Shown: piece after piece, positions 7,487-17,318 of the stretch | How positions within the stretch are numbered: the first letter of the stretch is position 1 | How the letters are laid out: every line of letters starts with the position of its first letter | Source of the DNA: an uncultured Roseburia sp. | GTDB taxonomy: Bacteria; Bacillota; Clostridia; Lachnospirales; Lachnospiraceae | Direction of reading: 5' to 3' | DNA: 64,000 nt | Assembly: GCA_947062675.1 (NCBI GenBank) | Contig: CAMSQM010000007.1 | Span: 1-64,000, forward strand | The notes under the pieces: generated by a model | What the model saw: the letters and a program-made list of their open reading frames with translations, nothing else | What the model was told of the DNA's origin: nothing | The model's database searches: none | Position numbers and translations under genes: made by a program

Positions 7487-8497
7487 CTACACAACGGGAA
7501 CTTCCACAAAAATGACTGTCCCGCAGTTTATCTTTGATGTTATCTTTATCGTCCCTGATAACAGGTATACCCTTTCCTTCATCACTGACAATCCAAATCC
7601 AGAATGATTTCTTGGCGTCTTTGTGTCCGCATCAGCATCAAATCCTTTTCCATTATCCCTGATCTCAACTGATATCTTCCCACTCTCATAATGAAGAGTC
7701 ACCTGAATCAGTGATGCATCCGCATGACGAATCGCATTATTACACCCCTCCTGTATAATGCGAAATAATGTAATTCCTACGACAGGCTTTAACTGATAGG
7801 GGTCTCCCGTAACCTGAAAACTGATCTTTTTTGATTCACTGACCTCCATCTTATTCAAAGCCCGCTCTATCGTCTCTTCCAGACCAATATCGTCAAAAGA
7901 CATCGGACGCAGATTATAGATAATCTGACGCATATCCTCTATCACTTCCCGCAGGGTTTTGGAAACTGTATTCAGCTCAAGCTTACATCGGACCGGATCC
8001 AGCTCGATCAGTTTACCACAAAGTTCCGTCTTATGTATCAGTCCTGTCAGACTCTGGACAGAAGAATCATGCAGATCTCTTGAAATACGTCTCCTCTCAT
8101 TTTCCTGCATTTCCAGAAAGGTAACCAGATAACTCTCACTATTCACCGTGTACTGTGCATTTCTCTTTTTCCTGCTGATAGTCTGCCTTGCCGCTTTTAT
8201 GACATGTGAGAGTTCCGTCAGTTTTTTCTCATATTCCAGCATTTTTTCACTTTCACTGTCAAATGCAGACTGTAACAGCATCTGCTCTTCCATTAATTCC
8301 ATTATTTTCTTTTTATTCTTACCATTGACTTCTCTCGGAGTAAAAGATTCATAATGTGGATCCCTATGCTCCTCCAGCATACTAATTAATTTTAAATTTT
8401 CCTCCATGCAGAGCTGAATTTTTCCTATTTCTCTCTCAGATTTTGTCCGCTCTTCGAGATATTCATTCTGCAGTTTTTCCAAAAACGCAATCACCAT
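7487..8497 (-). CDS. Cytoplasmic sensor histidine kinase (DegS-like, HisKA_3)
   Basis: 336 residues from ATG 8497 (GGTGA upstream; a GTG at 8506 is possible). No membrane segment is present. Residues 1-110 are a long charged coiled coil, as in DegS. The dimerisation and phospho-acceptor block is ERRRISRDLHDSSVQSL (His about 143), and the ATPase domain has N box EGCNNAIRHA, G1 DNGKGFD and G2 GFGLSVMKERV. It phosphorylates the adjacent NarL-type regulator. The signal must be cytoplasmic because there is no sensor domain outside the cell. Confidence 0.85.
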   Translation of the reverse strand: MVIAFLEKLQNEYLEERTKSEREIGKIQLCMEENLKLISMLEEHRDPHYESFTPREVNGKNKKKIMELMEEQMLLQSAFDSESEKMLEYEKKLTELSHVIKAARQTISRKKRNAQYTVNSESYLVTFLEMQENERRRISRDLHDSSVQSLTGLIHKTELCGKLIELDPVRCKLELNTVSKTLREVIEDMRQIIYNLRPMSFDDIGLEETIERALNKMEVSESKKISFQVTGDPYQLKPVVGITLFRIIQEGCNNAIRHADASLIQVTLHYESGKISVEIRDNGKGFDADADTKTPRNHSGFGLSVMKERVYLLSGTIKITSKINCGTVIFVEVPVV

Positions 8498-8689
8498 TTT
8501 ATTCACCGAACATTTGTTTGAAACTTTATTTCACTTGTACTAACTTCATTTTATACCTTTTCCAGAACGATGAAAAGTAATTTTTTTACAAATGATAAAT
8601 TTTTAATTTGTATAACGCTCCAAAAGCGGCTATAATATAAACAGATAACAGATTCATTCACATATATGAGAAGACACAGGGAGGATATT

Positions 8690-9643
8690 ATGAAAAAAAA
8701 TATCAGACATTTTTTAATCCTGTCAGCTTTGGCAGCTGGAACCATGCACGCAGTCAACCGTTTTGTCGACGCAACGGCTGAAATGAAAAATATATTAAAG
8801 TCTGTGGACGGTTCTTTTTATAACTGGAAAAACGGCCGGATCTTTTACAGCAGACGCGGTGAGGGAACACCCATTCTCCTGATCCATGATCTGGATCCTG
8901 TAAGTTCTTCCTATGAATGGTGCCGTATTGTAAAAAAACTTGAAAAAAAACACACCGTTTACACCATCGACCTTTTGGGCTGTGGCCGGTCGGAAAAACC
9001 GTTTCTTACTTACACAAATTATATGTATGTACAGCTTATCACCGATTTTATACACGATATCATCGGCGAGTGTCCGGACGTAGTCACAACAAACCGATCC
9101 GTCTCTTTCGCCATCCTCGCACAGAATATGGATCCAACTCTTATCAGACAGATTATTGCCATCAATCCGCCTTCTGCAGACTCTTTTGATCATGCACCGG
9201 ATCAATATCGTGTACTGAAAAAAGTCTTACTGGAAATTCCTGTAATCGGCACTTTTATCTATAATATAATGACCTACGAAAAAAATATCAGCCGGAAACT
9301 GAGGAACACCTACTTCTCAAAACCGCAGCTTGTTTCCAGCAAAATGCTGGATGCCTACTACGAAGCGGCGCACATGGATGAAAGTCGCGGCAGATACCTG
9401 ATGGCCAGCATGGAAGGACACTGCACGGACAATCCGATTGTCCACGCGGTAAAAAATCTGACCATCCCGTTCTGTATTATCCAGAGCAGGAACCCGGAAA
9501 GCAGCGTTCCCGCCCAGGATTCTTATTTACGTCTGTATCCAAAGACAGAAATATCCTGTATTTCCTGCGCCGGACTTGTCCCGCAGCTGGAAGTACCCGA
9601 CAAACTTCTGAATATCCTGACAATGCTTCTCGGAAAAAACTAA
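8690..9643 (+). CDS. Alpha/beta-hydrolase-fold protein lacking a catalytic triad
   Basis: 317 residues from ATG 8690 (GGAGG 5 bases ahead). An N-terminal hydrophobic stretch (about 5-22) may anchor it in the membrane. The fold is plain: GEGTPILLIHDLDP, the lid segment and VYTIDLLGCGRSEKP. The three catalytic positions are altered: the nucleophile elbow reads TTNRSV where GHSMG is usual (Asn at about 135 for Ser); the acid turn reads QSRNPESSVP (Asn for Asp); and the His motif reads CAGLVPQLEVP (Leu for His). It is therefore probably non-enzymatic or uses another chemistry. It is divergent from the kinase operon and converges with rsmG, with only 9 bases between stops. Confidence 0.7.
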   Translation: MKKNIRHFLILSALAAGTMHAVNRFVDATAEMKNILKSVDGSFYNWKNGRIFYSRRGEGTPILLIHDLDPVSSSYEWCRIVKKLEKKHTVYTIDLLGCGRSEKPFLTYTNYMYVQLITDFIHDIIGECPDVVTTNRSVSFAILAQNMDPTLIRQIIAINPPSADSFDHAPDQYRVLKKVLLEIPVIGTFIYNIMTYEKNISRKLRNTYFSKPQLVSSKMLDAYYEAAHMDESRGRYLMASMEGHCTDNPIVHAVKNLTIPFCIIQSRNPESSVPAQDSYLRLYPKTEISCISCAGLVPQLEVPDKLLNILTMLLGKN

Positions 9644-9652
9644 TCCGGAAAA

Positions 9653-10366
9653 CTAAAGAGGCATTTTCGTCGGCGTCCCTGCTTTTCTCGGATAAAGCGG
9701 GGGCGTCTTCTTTTGCTTCCTTATCACAATCAGAGTACGTCTCTGTCCATACATTTCAAATCGATCTGTATTTTCAATCTGCCCGCCAAGAATGGACACA
9801 GCCTTTCCGGCTTCCGTGATCTCCCCATCCGCCTCGCCTGATTTATAAGCAATAAACGCCCCTCCCTTTTTCACGAGCGGAAGACAGTATTCACTGAGTG
9901 AGGACAGATGCGCAACCGCACGCGACACACACAAATCCGACTGTTCCCGATATTTTTTATTACGCCCGAGCTCCTCCGCCCGGGCATGGACTGTCTCCAC
10001 CCCCTTCAGTCCAAGTCTCTCTGTCAGTTCTTCCAGAAACCGGATGCGCTTATTCAGGGAATCTGCAAGCACAATCTGTAATCCGGGATACGCAATTTTA
10101 AGGGGGATTCCCGGAAAACCAGCCCCTGTTCCCAGATCCATTATCTTTATATTCTGATTCAGATCACAGACCCTGCAGAGAGAGAGACTATCCAGAAAAT
10201 GTTTCTTTATCACTGCGCCAAATTCTGTAATGGCAGTGAGATTTACTACCCTGTTTTTTTCCACCAGAAATTCATAAAAATTCAGAAACTGTCCGATCTG
10301 CTCTTCCGTCAATTCAATACCCAGTTCCTTCAGCCCTTCCCGGAACTCTTCCAGACGATATTCCAT
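9653..10366 (-). CDS. rsmG: 16S rRNA (guanine-527-N7)-methyltransferase RsmG (GidB)
   Basis: 237 residues. It has the N-terminal GidB helix region, then the SAM-binding motif IMDLGTGAGFPGIPLKI near 91-107, followed by LADSLNKRIRFLEEL and the conserved SRAVAHLS near 157. It methylates G527 of 16S rRNA in the 530 loop. It is last in the mnmE-mnmG-rsmG group, 114 bases after mnmG, in the order usual for origins. Confidence 0.95.
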   Translation of the reverse strand: MEYRLEEFREGLKELGIELTEEQIGQFLNFYEFLVEKNRVVNLTAITEFGAVIKKHFLDSLSLCRVCDLNQNIKIMDLGTGAGFPGIPLKIAYPGLQIVLADSLNKRIRFLEELTERLGLKGVETVHARAEELGRNKKYREQSDLCVSRAVAHLSSLSEYCLPLVKKGGAFIAYKSGEADGEITEAGKAVSILGGQIENTDRFEMYGQRRTLIVIRKQKKTPPLYPRKAGTPTKMPL

Positions 10367-10480
10367 ATTCCTCCTTCACTTCCTTCCCTTACGTTGATCT
10401 TTTCAGTGATTCCCGGATTTGATAAATCCTTTCTCTCCTGTACATTTATATCTGATATATCCCAGTTATCACGCTCCGCT

Positions 10481-12436
10481 TCACAATGAATTATTCTGCC
10501 TCTCAATCACCTTCATACTCTCCATGGCAATGAGAAGTACGGAAATATCCGCCGGCGATACACCTGAGATTCTTGACGCCTGCCCGATAGAGGACGGCTG
10601 ATATATTTTGAGTTTCTGACGCGCTTCCATCCGCAGACTCTGCACCTGATCATAATCAAAATCTACAGGAATTCGTTTCTTCTCCAGTCTCTTAAAACTC
10701 TCCACCTGTTTTTTCTGTCGTAAAAGATATCCTTCATATTTAATATTGATATTCACCTGCTCCGCGACCTCATCCGGCAATTCCGGTCGTTCCGGATCAA
10801 TCGGCGCAAGCTTTCCATAATCCAGTTCCGGACGGCGAATCAGTTCTGTCAGACCTGTACCGGTATTTAAAGGAATACTTCCATAAGACTCCAGCAAAGT
10901 CTGTACCTCCTTAGACGCCCCCACCCGCACGCGCGACACCCTGGATATTTCTTCTTTAATCAGCTTCTCTTTTTTACATACCCATTCATACCGCTCCTTT
11001 GAAATCAGACCAATCTCATACCCCTTTTTTGTGAGACGCAGGTCTGCATTATCCTGGCGAAGGAGCAGACGATATTCTGCCCGGGAGGTCATCATGCGGT
11101 AAGGCTCGCGATTCTCCTTTGTCACAAGATCATCGATCAGCACACCCGTGTATGCCTCCGAGCGGTCCAGAATCAATGGCTCTCTCCCGGAAAGACTCAT
11201 CGCCGCATTAATTCCAGCAATCAGTCCCTGACATGCCGCCTCCTCATAACCACTGCTCCCATTGAACTGCCCTCCTGAAAATAATCCTCTTATCTTTTTA
11301 AATTCCAGCGTCGGCAAAAGCTGATTCGGATTGATACAGTCATACTCAATGGCATAAGCGTTCCGCACAATTTTCACATGCCTGAGTCCCGGAAGCGTCC
11401 TGTACATCTCATGCTGAACATCCTCCGGGAGGGAAGAGGACATTCCGCCCACATACATCTCATTCGTATTTCTCCCTTCCGGTTCAATAAAAATCTGATG
11501 TCTGTCCTTATCCGCAAATTTCACCACTTTATCCTCAATCGAAGGACAATACCTTGGTCCTGTTCCCTCTATCACACCGGCATAAATCGGTGATCGATCC
11601 AGATTCTTCCTGATAATCTCATGAGTTTCCTCATTCGTGTATGTCAGCCAGCAGGATACCTGATCAATCTGGACATCCTGCGGATTAGTCGTAAACGAAA
11701 ATGGAACAACTCTCTCATCACCTTTTTGTTCCACCATTTCCCCGAAATCAAGAGAATTCCGATCAACTCTCGCGGGCGTTCCCGTCTTAAAACGCAGCAT
11801 CTCTATCCCGTGCGCCGTCAGGGAAGCTGTCAGATGATTCGCGGCCATCAGACCGTTTGGTCCTGTGTGTGTGATCATCTCTCCTGTGAGACACCGCGCA
11901 CCCAGATACGTACCCGTACACAGAATTACCGCCCGGCTGTGATAAACCGCACCGGACACAGTCTTTACCCCTGTAATTTTCTGCTTCCTCTCACAGCTGT
12001 TCTGCACCATCTCCTCCGTTATAATTTCAGACACCTCCGCCTGACGGATCGTCAGATGCTTTGTATCCTGCAGCGTCCTGCGCATCCGGGCACTGTAATC
12101 CGCCTTATCCGCCTGTGCCCGGAGCGAATGCACAGCCGGCCCTTTTGACCGGTTGAGCATTTTTGACTGAATAAATGTTTTGTCAATATTGATTCCCATC
12201 TGCCCGCCCAGAGCGTCAATCTCACGCACCAGATGTCCCTTGGAGCTTCCCCCGATATTAGGATTACAGGGCATCATCGCAATGCTGTCCACACTCACAG
12301 TAAAAATAATCGTCTCAAATCCCAGCCGCGCACAGCAAAGCGCCGCCTCACACCCGGCATGTCCCGCTCCCACAACCACCACATCATATGATTCCTCCAG
12401 ACGGGAAACAGGCCTCATATCCGTATCATTTTCCAT
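10481..12436 (-). CDS. mnmG: tRNA uridine-34 carboxymethylaminomethyl-modifying enzyme MnmG (GidA)
   Basis: 651 residues from ATG 12436 (GGAGAGG upstream); the longer in-frame start at 12505 would overlap the end of mnmE. FAD-binding Rossmann motif [13 protein letters not shown] near the N-terminus, then the GidA signatures MPCNPNIGG and GTYLGA, and the C-terminal MnmE-interacting domain. With MnmE it adds the cmnm5 group to wobble U34 of several tRNAs. It lies 53 bases after mnmE, same operon. Confidence 0.95.
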   Translation of the reverse strand: MENDTDMRPVSRLEESYDVVVVGAGHAGCEAALCCARLGFETIIFTVSVDSIAMMPCNPNIGGSSKGHLVREIDALGGQMGINIDKTFIQSKMLNRSKGPAVHSLRAQADKADYSARMRRTLQDTKHLTIRQAEVSEIITEEMVQNSCERKQKITGVKTVSGAVYHSRAVILCTGTYLGARCLTGEMITHTGPNGLMAANHLTASLTAHGIEMLRFKTGTPARVDRNSLDFGEMVEQKGDERVVPFSFTTNPQDVQIDQVSCWLTYTNEETHEIIRKNLDRSPIYAGVIEGTGPRYCPSIEDKVVKFADKDRHQIFIEPEGRNTNEMYVGGMSSSLPEDVQHEMYRTLPGLRHVKIVRNAYAIEYDCINPNQLLPTLEFKKIRGLFSGGQFNGSSGYEEAACQGLIAGINAAMSLSGREPLILDRSEAYTGVLIDDLVTKENREPYRMMTSRAEYRLLLRQDNADLRLTKKGYEIGLISKERYEWVCKKEKLIKEEISRVSRVRVGASKEVQTLLESYGSIPLNTGTGLTELIRRPELDYGKLAPIDPERPELPDEVAEQVNINIKYEGYLLRQKKQVESFKRLEKKRIPVDFDYDQVQSLRMEARQKLKIYQPSSIGQASRISGVSPADISVLLIAMESMKVIERQNNSL

Positions 12437-12489
12437 AAGCCAGCCTCTCCTCCTTTCATATCCTGTCCCTGGCCTCCGCCCTCGTCTCT

Positions 12490-13887
12490 CTATTTTCCCA
12501 TACAAAATTTACTGAATATCTCATTAACCAGATCATCTTCCACCGCTTCCCCGGTAATCTTTCCCAGCTCCTCATAGGCATTCATCAGATCAATCGAATA
12601 AAAATCCTCCGGCATTCCGCCATCAATACTCTGTTTAACCTGTTCCAAACTCGCAAGCGTATCCAGTAAAGCTGCTTTGTGGCGGATATTTGTGATATAT
12701 ACCTGATCATTCTGAAAGATCTTCCCCGCAAAAAACATTTCCCTGACTGCTTCACACAGCTCTTCCTTTCCAGTCTGCTCTTTCGCTGATACTGTCACAA
12801 ATCTGCAGCTTTCATTTTCCTTCCCAATCAGGGATTTCACCTCCTGCGGCGTAGTCCTGGCCGCAAGATCCGATTTGTTAAATATGATAATCGTCTTTTT
12901 TCCTGAAAGTAATTCAATAATCCCTGCATCGCTTTCGTCAAAATTTGTCGAGGAATCCACAACATAGAACACAAGATCAGCATCTGTCAGGGACTTTTTT
13001 GCCCTGTCCACACCGATTTTTTCCACCGGATCCTCCGTGGAGCGTATCCCCGCCGTGTCTGTAAGCCTTAGCACAATTCCATCCAGCGAAATCTGTTCTT
13101 CCAGTACATCCCGTGTTGTACCGGGAATCTCTGTCACAATCGCCCTCTCCTCTCCCACCAGCCAGTTCAGAAGTGACGATTTTCCCGCATTTGGTTTTCC
13201 TGCAATTACAGTGGAAATGCCTTCTTTCAGAATTCTTCCATCATCACTGTTTTTCAACAGTTTCTCAATATCCCGCACCTGCTCTGAAACAATTTCCTTC
13301 AGACGGCATGGATATCCGTCCAGACTGATATGTTCCGGATCATCCAGCGCAGATTCAATATAAGCAATCTGATGAAGAATCTCTCCCCTGACCCGTCTCA
13401 CTTCTGAAGAAACAGAACCTGAGAGCTGCCTGACTGAATTTTTCAAGGCAAATTCATTTTGGGCCAGGATTACATCAAGTACAGATTCCGCCTGGGATAA
13501 ATCAATCCTTCCATTTAAAAAAGCACGCTTTGTAAACTCTCCGGGTTCCGCCGGCCGCGCGCCGTTCCTTATCACGGTCTCCAGAATCCTCTGCATCACA
13601 AACGCACCTCCGTGACAGTCAATCTCCACGGTATCTTCCCTTGTATAAGTCCGGGGCGCACGCATCAGAAGTACGATAACCTCGTCAATGACCCCTTCCT
13701 CATCCCTTATATGCCCATAATGGGCGGTATGGCTTTCCTGGTCCGCCAGACGCTTCCCGCTTCCTTCAAAAAAAACACGGTCCGCAACCAGAATGGCATC
13801 CTCTCCGCTGATCCGCACCACCCCGATGCCGGCCCCTCCCATCGGCGGAACTGCTGTCGCGGCAGCCGCAATCGTATCTGTCTTCAT
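12490..13887 (-). CDS. mnmE: tRNA modification GTPase MnmE (TrmE)
   Basis: 465 residues. An N-terminal folate-binding domain ([24 protein letters not shown]) is followed by a helical domain and an inserted G domain with P-loop [12 protein letters not shown] near 225, G2/G3 region TTRD and DTAGIR, G4 NKSD, and the C-terminal FCMGK motif whose Cys takes part in the modification. It partners MnmG. A hairpin precedes its ribosome site (13905-13954). Confidence 0.95.
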   Translation of the reverse strand: MKTDTIAAAATAVPPMGGAGIGVVRISGEDAILVADRVFFEGSGKRLADQESHTAHYGHIRDEEGVIDEVIVLLMRAPRTYTREDTVEIDCHGGAFVMQRILETVIRNGARPAEPGEFTKRAFLNGRIDLSQAESVLDVILAQNEFALKNSVRQLSGSVSSEVRRVRGEILHQIAYIESALDDPEHISLDGYPCRLKEIVSEQVRDIEKLLKNSDDGRILKEGISTVIAGKPNAGKSSLLNWLVGEERAIVTEIPGTTRDVLEEQISLDGIVLRLTDTAGIRSTEDPVEKIGVDRAKKSLTDADLVFYVVDSSTNFDESDAGIIELLSGKKTIIIFNKSDLAARTTPQEVKSLIGKENESCRFVTVSAKEQTGKEELCEAVREMFFAGKIFQNDQVYITNIRHKAALLDTLASLEQVKQSIDGGMPEDFYSIDLMNAYEELGKITGEAVEDDLVNEIFSKFCMGK

Positions 13888-13904
13888 CCGGAATCCCTCC
13901 TATC

Positions 13905-13954
13905 AAAAATGACTGTCCGAAAAAGTCTGATCTCTTTTCCGGACAGCCATTTTC
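13905..13954 (-). other. Intercistronic hairpin between jag and mnmE
   Basis: Two arms, AAAATGGCTGTCCG and CGGACAGTCATTTT, pair on the minus strand over about 14 bases with one G-T, across a 20-base loop. The 3' arm ends in TTTT just before the AGGAGGG of mnmE. It could attenuate read-through from the rnpA-yidC-jag group into mnmE or stabilise an mRNA end. Confidence 0.45.
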
Positions 13955-13965
13955 ACAGCCTGTTC

Positions 13966-14622
13966 TCAACTATTCATATCAGTGCCTTTTTCAGACCACT
14001 GTTTTTTCAGGGTAATGACGACATGCCGGTACGGCTCATCCCCCTCACTGTGTGTTGTTACAAACCGGTCACCCTGCAGTGCCGAATGAATCACTCTTCT
14101 CTCAAACGGATTCATTGGCTCCAGCGAAACAGAATGCTTTGTCCTCTTCACTTTATAGGCAATATTTCGTGCAAGGTTCTCCAGTGTCTCCTTTCTGCGC
14201 TTACGATAATCTTCGGTGTCAATCTTGACCCTGATATAATCCTCCGCGTTTTTATTCACCGCCAGATTTGTGAGGTACTGTAAAGAATCCAGTGTCTGCC
14301 CCCTTTTACCGATCAGGACACCCATGTCATCTCCCTTCAGCTCGACATTCGCTGTATTACTTCCTTCTTCCCTGTCGATTGTAATCTCAACATTCAGATT
14401 CATCGCATCAAACACTGCATTCAGAAAGTCCTGGATATTATCATTTACATCATTCCTTTTTCGCGCCCTGATAACAGCATCTTTTCTTCCGATTCCAAAA
14501 ATACCGGCGCTCCCGTTCTCTATCACTTCATATTCCAGCCTGTCACTGGTTATCTCCAGTTTAATGAGAGCATCCATAATCGCATCGTCTACTGTTCTCG
14601 CCGAAAATTCCACAAATTCCAT
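13966..14622 (-). CDS. khpB: RNA-binding protein KhpB/Jag
   Basis: 218 residues: Jag N-terminal domain (1-50, MEFVEFSARTVDDAI...GIFGIGRKDA), KH domain with GDDMGVLIGKRGQTLDSLQYL near 97-117, and R3H domain at the C-terminus (NPFERRVIHSAL). It binds RNA, often with KhpA, and affects cell-wall synthesis and division in Gram-positives. It is placed directly after yidC (18 bases) as is usual. Confidence 0.9.
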   Translation of the reverse strand: MEFVEFSARTVDDAIMDALIKLEITSDRLEYEVIENGSAGIFGIGRKDAVIRARKRNDVNDNIQDFLNAVFDAMNLNVEITIDREEGSNTANVELKGDDMGVLIGKRGQTLDSLQYLTNLAVNKNAEDYIRVKIDTEDYRKRRKETLENLARNIAYKVKRTKHSVSLEPMNPFERRVIHSALQGDRFVTTHSEGDEPYRHVVITLKKQWSEKGTDMNS

Positions 14623-14640
14623 AACCAGCCCTCCTGTCCG

Positions 14641-15936
14641 TTACTTTCTGCTATTCCTCTCGTTGAATTCGCGCACCATATTCGCCTTTGAGGTCATGCT
14701 GCCCGCTTTTGCCCTCGAACGCGCTGCAGCCGCTTTCTCAAGCTCCAGTTCCCGCTGTGCAGAACTCTTCTGTACAGAACTGCCCTGTGCAGGTTCCGCG
14801 ATCTTTTTCGCGTTGATCCTTGCGGCGCTGGAAATCTGATTCTCTGCAATCCCCATCTTCTCGCGCTTTTTTCTCGCTTTTTCCTGATTCACCCGGATAA
14901 TATCTTCCAGGTTCACTTTTTCAAAATGCTTATTCAGGAAATGCTGCTGTACAATCCTCACAACCGCACCGGCAATCCAGTAGATACCAAGACCAACCGG
15001 AACAGAAAAACACATAACCAGGGAAAACAGCGGCATCATCTTATTCATCACTTTCATCTGCTGTGCCATCGCATCCCCGCTGTCACCGGAAGATGCCGAC
15101 GCCTGCGGCATCAGTTTAATATTGAGCACCTGCGTCAGATATGATATAACCGGGACCAGAACCGCCCCCACTACCAGCAGATACTGACCGCTGCTCATAT
15201 TCGTCCTGATAATCTGCATAGGCGTGTCCGAAATATTCAGCCAGAGAAAATTGTTCACATGAGATACGGTCTCATATGTCTGGGAAATCTCATCGGTCAG
15301 TGTCGGAAACGCTTCCTTTAAAGTATCCCATCCCGACGAATTAAGCTTATAGAGCACGTCGACCAGCATATTTGCCAGACGGTCCGTCTCAGTTACCGTA
15401 AAATCCGCGGTAGGCGACGTAAAAATCCTGAGTTCCGTCACTATCTCCGTCATTCTATCCTGAAATCCCGGAGTCGCCATAATTCCTTCCGTCAGCGCGG
15501 AGAAATTATTTTTAACACCGGCGACATAAGCCGGAACATTCATAAACACGCGATAAAGCGCCAGCAGCAGCGGCATCTGAATCAGCATCTGCACACAGCT
15601 TCCCATCATCGACACGCCGTATTTTTCGTAAACAGCCTGTGTCTCCTGCTGCATGGCCATCATCGACGCCTGATCTTTCTTTCCATGATATTTCTTATTG
15701 ATCGCGGTGAGCTCCGGCTGCATTTTCTGACTCAGCTTTGAAAACTTCTGCTGTTTATATGTAAGCGGAAACAGCAGAATATAAATCACAATGGTGAACA
15801 GAATAATGGACAACCCCACATTTTCAATGCCGATCTGCATCATCAGGTAATAAATTCCATTCATCAGCAGTCCGAGCAGTTTCGCGATCGGTCCAAGAAT
15901 CGCACCATTATAAGCAGTTACCAACATTTCCGACAC
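14641..15936 (-). CDS. yidC: Membrane protein insertase YidC/Oxa1
   Basis: 431 residues from GTG 15936 (GGAGG 9 bases ahead; ATG 15927 is the alternative). There is no lipoprotein signal. Membrane segments include GLSIILFTIVIYILLFPLT (about 40-58), MLIQMPLLLALYRVF and later helices around 250-340; the cytoplasmic loop after the second helix carries the KMQPELTAINKKYHGKK hairpin of the family. The C-terminal tail is basic (about 350-431), as in Gram-positive YidC. It inserts membrane proteins with or without SecYEG. A roughly 85-residue loop between helices (about 150-235) is longer than in Bacillus. Confidence 0.93.
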   Translation of the reverse strand: MSEMLVTAYNGAILGPIAKLLGLLMNGIYYLMMQIGIENVGLSIILFTIVIYILLFPLTYKQQKFSKLSQKMQPELTAINKKYHGKKDQASMMAMQQETQAVYEKYGVSMMGSCVQMLIQMPLLLALYRVFMNVPAYVAGVKNNFSALTEGIMATPGFQDRMTEIVTELRIFTSPTADFTVTETDRLANMLVDVLYKLNSSGWDTLKEAFPTLTDEISQTYETVSHVNNFLWLNISDTPMQIIRTNMSSGQYLLVVGAVLVPVISYLTQVLNIKLMPQASASSGDSGDAMAQQMKVMNKMMPLFSLVMCFSVPVGLGIYWIAGAVVRIVQQHFLNKHFEKVNLEDIIRVNQEKARKKREKMGIAENQISSAARINAKKIAEPAQGSSVQKSSAQRELELEKAAAARSRAKAGSMTSKANMVREFNERNSRK

Positions 15937-15951
15937 TCTTATCTACCTCCA

Positions 15952-16167
15952 CTATGGAACCGGATCATATCCGCCTTTTGAAAAAGGATTGCATCTGATA
16001 ATTCTCCACAGAGCAAGGGCGCCCCCCTTTATGGCGCCATACTTCTCTACCGCTTCAAGCCCGTACTCCGAACACGTCGGACAATACGGACATTTTGTGG
16101 TTTTCATGGGAGAAAGATATTTTCTATAAAATCTGATCAGGATTAATAAACTTTTTTTCAAAATCAT
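15952..16167 (-). CDS. yidD: Membrane protein insertion efficiency factor YidD
   Basis: 71 residues with the family signature: YRKYLSPMKTTKCPYCPTCSEYGLEA, then the C-terminal RCNPFSKGGYDPVP. Three Cys are clustered near 27-33. A small amphipathic membrane-associated protein that helps YidC. Its ATG overlaps the rnpA stop (ATGA), so it is translationally coupled to rnpA and 15 bases before yidC. Confidence 0.93.
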   Translation of the reverse strand: MILKKSLLILIRFYRKYLSPMKTTKCPYCPTCSEYGLEAVEKYGAIKGGALALWRIIRCNPFSKGGYDPVP

Positions 16168-16532
16168 TCCATCTTCTCTTTTTCTGATTTTCTGCTTTCT
16201 TTCAATATTCTCTGAAGACCTCCAAGATGCAGCAGTGCGCTCTCAAGCTCCCGGTACGACGTCCCGCGCGCTGTGTTTCTTGCGATGACCACAATGTCCA
16301 GACCACTACTGAACATGTCTTCGTGCAGTCTGTAAATCTCCCGGAGCTGCCGGGTCAGATGATGTCTTATCACACTGTTTCCAACTTTTTTACTCACCGA
16401 TATCCCGAAACGGTTTCTCTCTGTGTCATTGGGCAGAACATACATAATCAGATACCGGTTGGCATATGATCTGCCCCTTCGGTACACACTCTGAAAGTCC
16501 CTGTTTTTCTTTAATGACTCTGAATATTTCAT
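16164..16532 (-). CDS. rnpA: Ribonuclease P protein component
   Basis: 122 residues: N-terminal YSESLKKNRDFQSVYRRGRS, the RNR-type motif region KKVGNSVIRHHLTRQLREIYR (about 50-70), and DIVVIARNTA. It assists RNase P RNA in cutting tRNA 5' leaders. It lies between rpmH and yidD as usual. The C-terminal 12 residues are highly charged. Confidence 0.93.
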   Translation of the reverse strand: MKYSESLKKNRDFQSVYRRGRSYANRYLIMYVLPNDTERNRFGISVSKKVGNSVIRHHLTRQLREIYRLHEDMFSSGLDIVVIARNTARGTSYRELESALLHLGGLQRILKESRKSEKEKME

Positions 16533-16673
16533 ACAATACCCTTTGCACAGGCGCCGTCATGTTTTCCACATTCCGTGCGCACAACTATTTCATAACCCCG
16601 CTTCCCAATGACTGACTGCAACACATCACGACGCAGATTGCGGAAACGGATACTGAAAAATAGAAAGAAGAAA

Positions 16674-16695
16674 AGGCCACATACACTGTGGCCTA
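16674..16695 (-). terminator. Hairpin after rpmH (attenuating terminator)
   Basis: An 8-bp stem AGGCCACA/TGTGGCCT overlaps the rpmH stop codon and is followed on the minus strand by TTTTCTTCTTTCT. It resembles a weak terminator that would let part of the transcription into rnpA, keeping L34 mRNA in excess. Confidence 0.6.
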
Positions 16696-16827
16696 AGCTG
16701 AAAGTCTCTTTCTTCCTTTTAATCTCCTTGCAGCCAGTACTTTTCTTCCGCTCTTGGTACTCATTCTCTTTCTGAAACCATGCTCTTTCGCCCTGTGGCG
16801 TTTCTTCGGCTGATATGTCATCTTCAT
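16693..16827 (-). CDS. rpmH: 50S ribosomal protein L34
   Basis: 44 residues, absent from long-ORF lists because of its length: starts [17 protein letters not shown] and continues [18 protein letters not shown] to KRLSA. ATG 16827 has GGAGGAGGTGG 7 bases ahead. It is the first gene of the leftward origin operon; its promoter is at 16886-16914. Confidence 0.97.
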   Translation of the reverse strand: MKMTYQPKKRHRAKEHGFRKRMSTKSGRKVLAARRLKGRKRLSA

Positions 16828-16885
16828 ACTGCATCCACCTCCTCCGTGCTCTCTGAATCTCTATACGAAAAAAACATCATTTTCA

Positions 16886-16914
16886 ATTATAAACAGAAAA
16901 GACTGTCCCGTCAA
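16886..16914 (-). promoter_or_regulatory. Sigma-A promoter of the rpmH operon
   Basis: On the minus strand: TTGACG, 17 bases, TATAAT. The -10 ends 59 bases before the rpmH ATG. It is the strongest promoter match in the origin region. Confidence 0.85.
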
Positions 16915-17234
16915 GCACAAAATTATCTACATGTCCACACACGATTCTGTGTGGAAACTGTTGACCACTATATATAATAAGGAAGAAACTCTTATCACCC
17001 ACATCTTGTATTCTATCTTTCCACCTGATAAGTACAAAAATGTGAAAAACTGTATGCGGAAAAATGCCGGAAAAACAGCTTATCCAAAAAGTTATCCCCA
17101 GTATGTTGATAACTCGTGGATAATTCACGGATAATCCTCCCAATTATCTGCCCCAAAAAACGGCGACGCTGTATTCTGCCCATATAGCGCTTTTTTATCG
17201 TCAGCCTTACCCCCTACCCTGTACAAATTTATCA
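16915..17234. other. oriC: oriC, left part: DnaA-box cluster upstream of dnaA
   Basis: Non-coding DNA between the rpmH and dnaA promoters with several 9-mers close to TTATNCACA. Forward: TTATCTACA (16923-16931), TTATCACCC (16992-17000), TTATCCAAA (17080-17088), TTATCCCCA (17092-17100). Reverse: TTATCAACA (17104-17112), TTATCCACG (17115-17123), TTATCCGTG (17126-17134). The five boxes in 17080-17134 are packed nearly head to tail. Individual boxes are mostly one or two mismatches from consensus; the clustering makes the case. Confidence 0.85.
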
Positions 17235-17263
17235 TTGATTACAACGCGAAAATAGTGTAAGAT
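17235..17263 (+). promoter_or_regulatory. Probable dnaA promoter
   Basis: TTGATT, 17 bases, TAAGAT, ending 55 bases before the dnaA ATG. DnaA boxes lie just upstream, consistent with autoregulation by DnaA. Confidence 0.6.
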
Positions 17264-17318
17264 AGAACGTGTAATATTTTTCCGGCCCAGGATCGGGACA
17301 GATGTGTAAGGGGGTAAT

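Noticed and set aside
16529-16834. 101-residue minus frame between rnpA and oriC
   Set aside because: It overlaps rpmH in another frame; rpmH is unmistakable and has the strong ribosome site.
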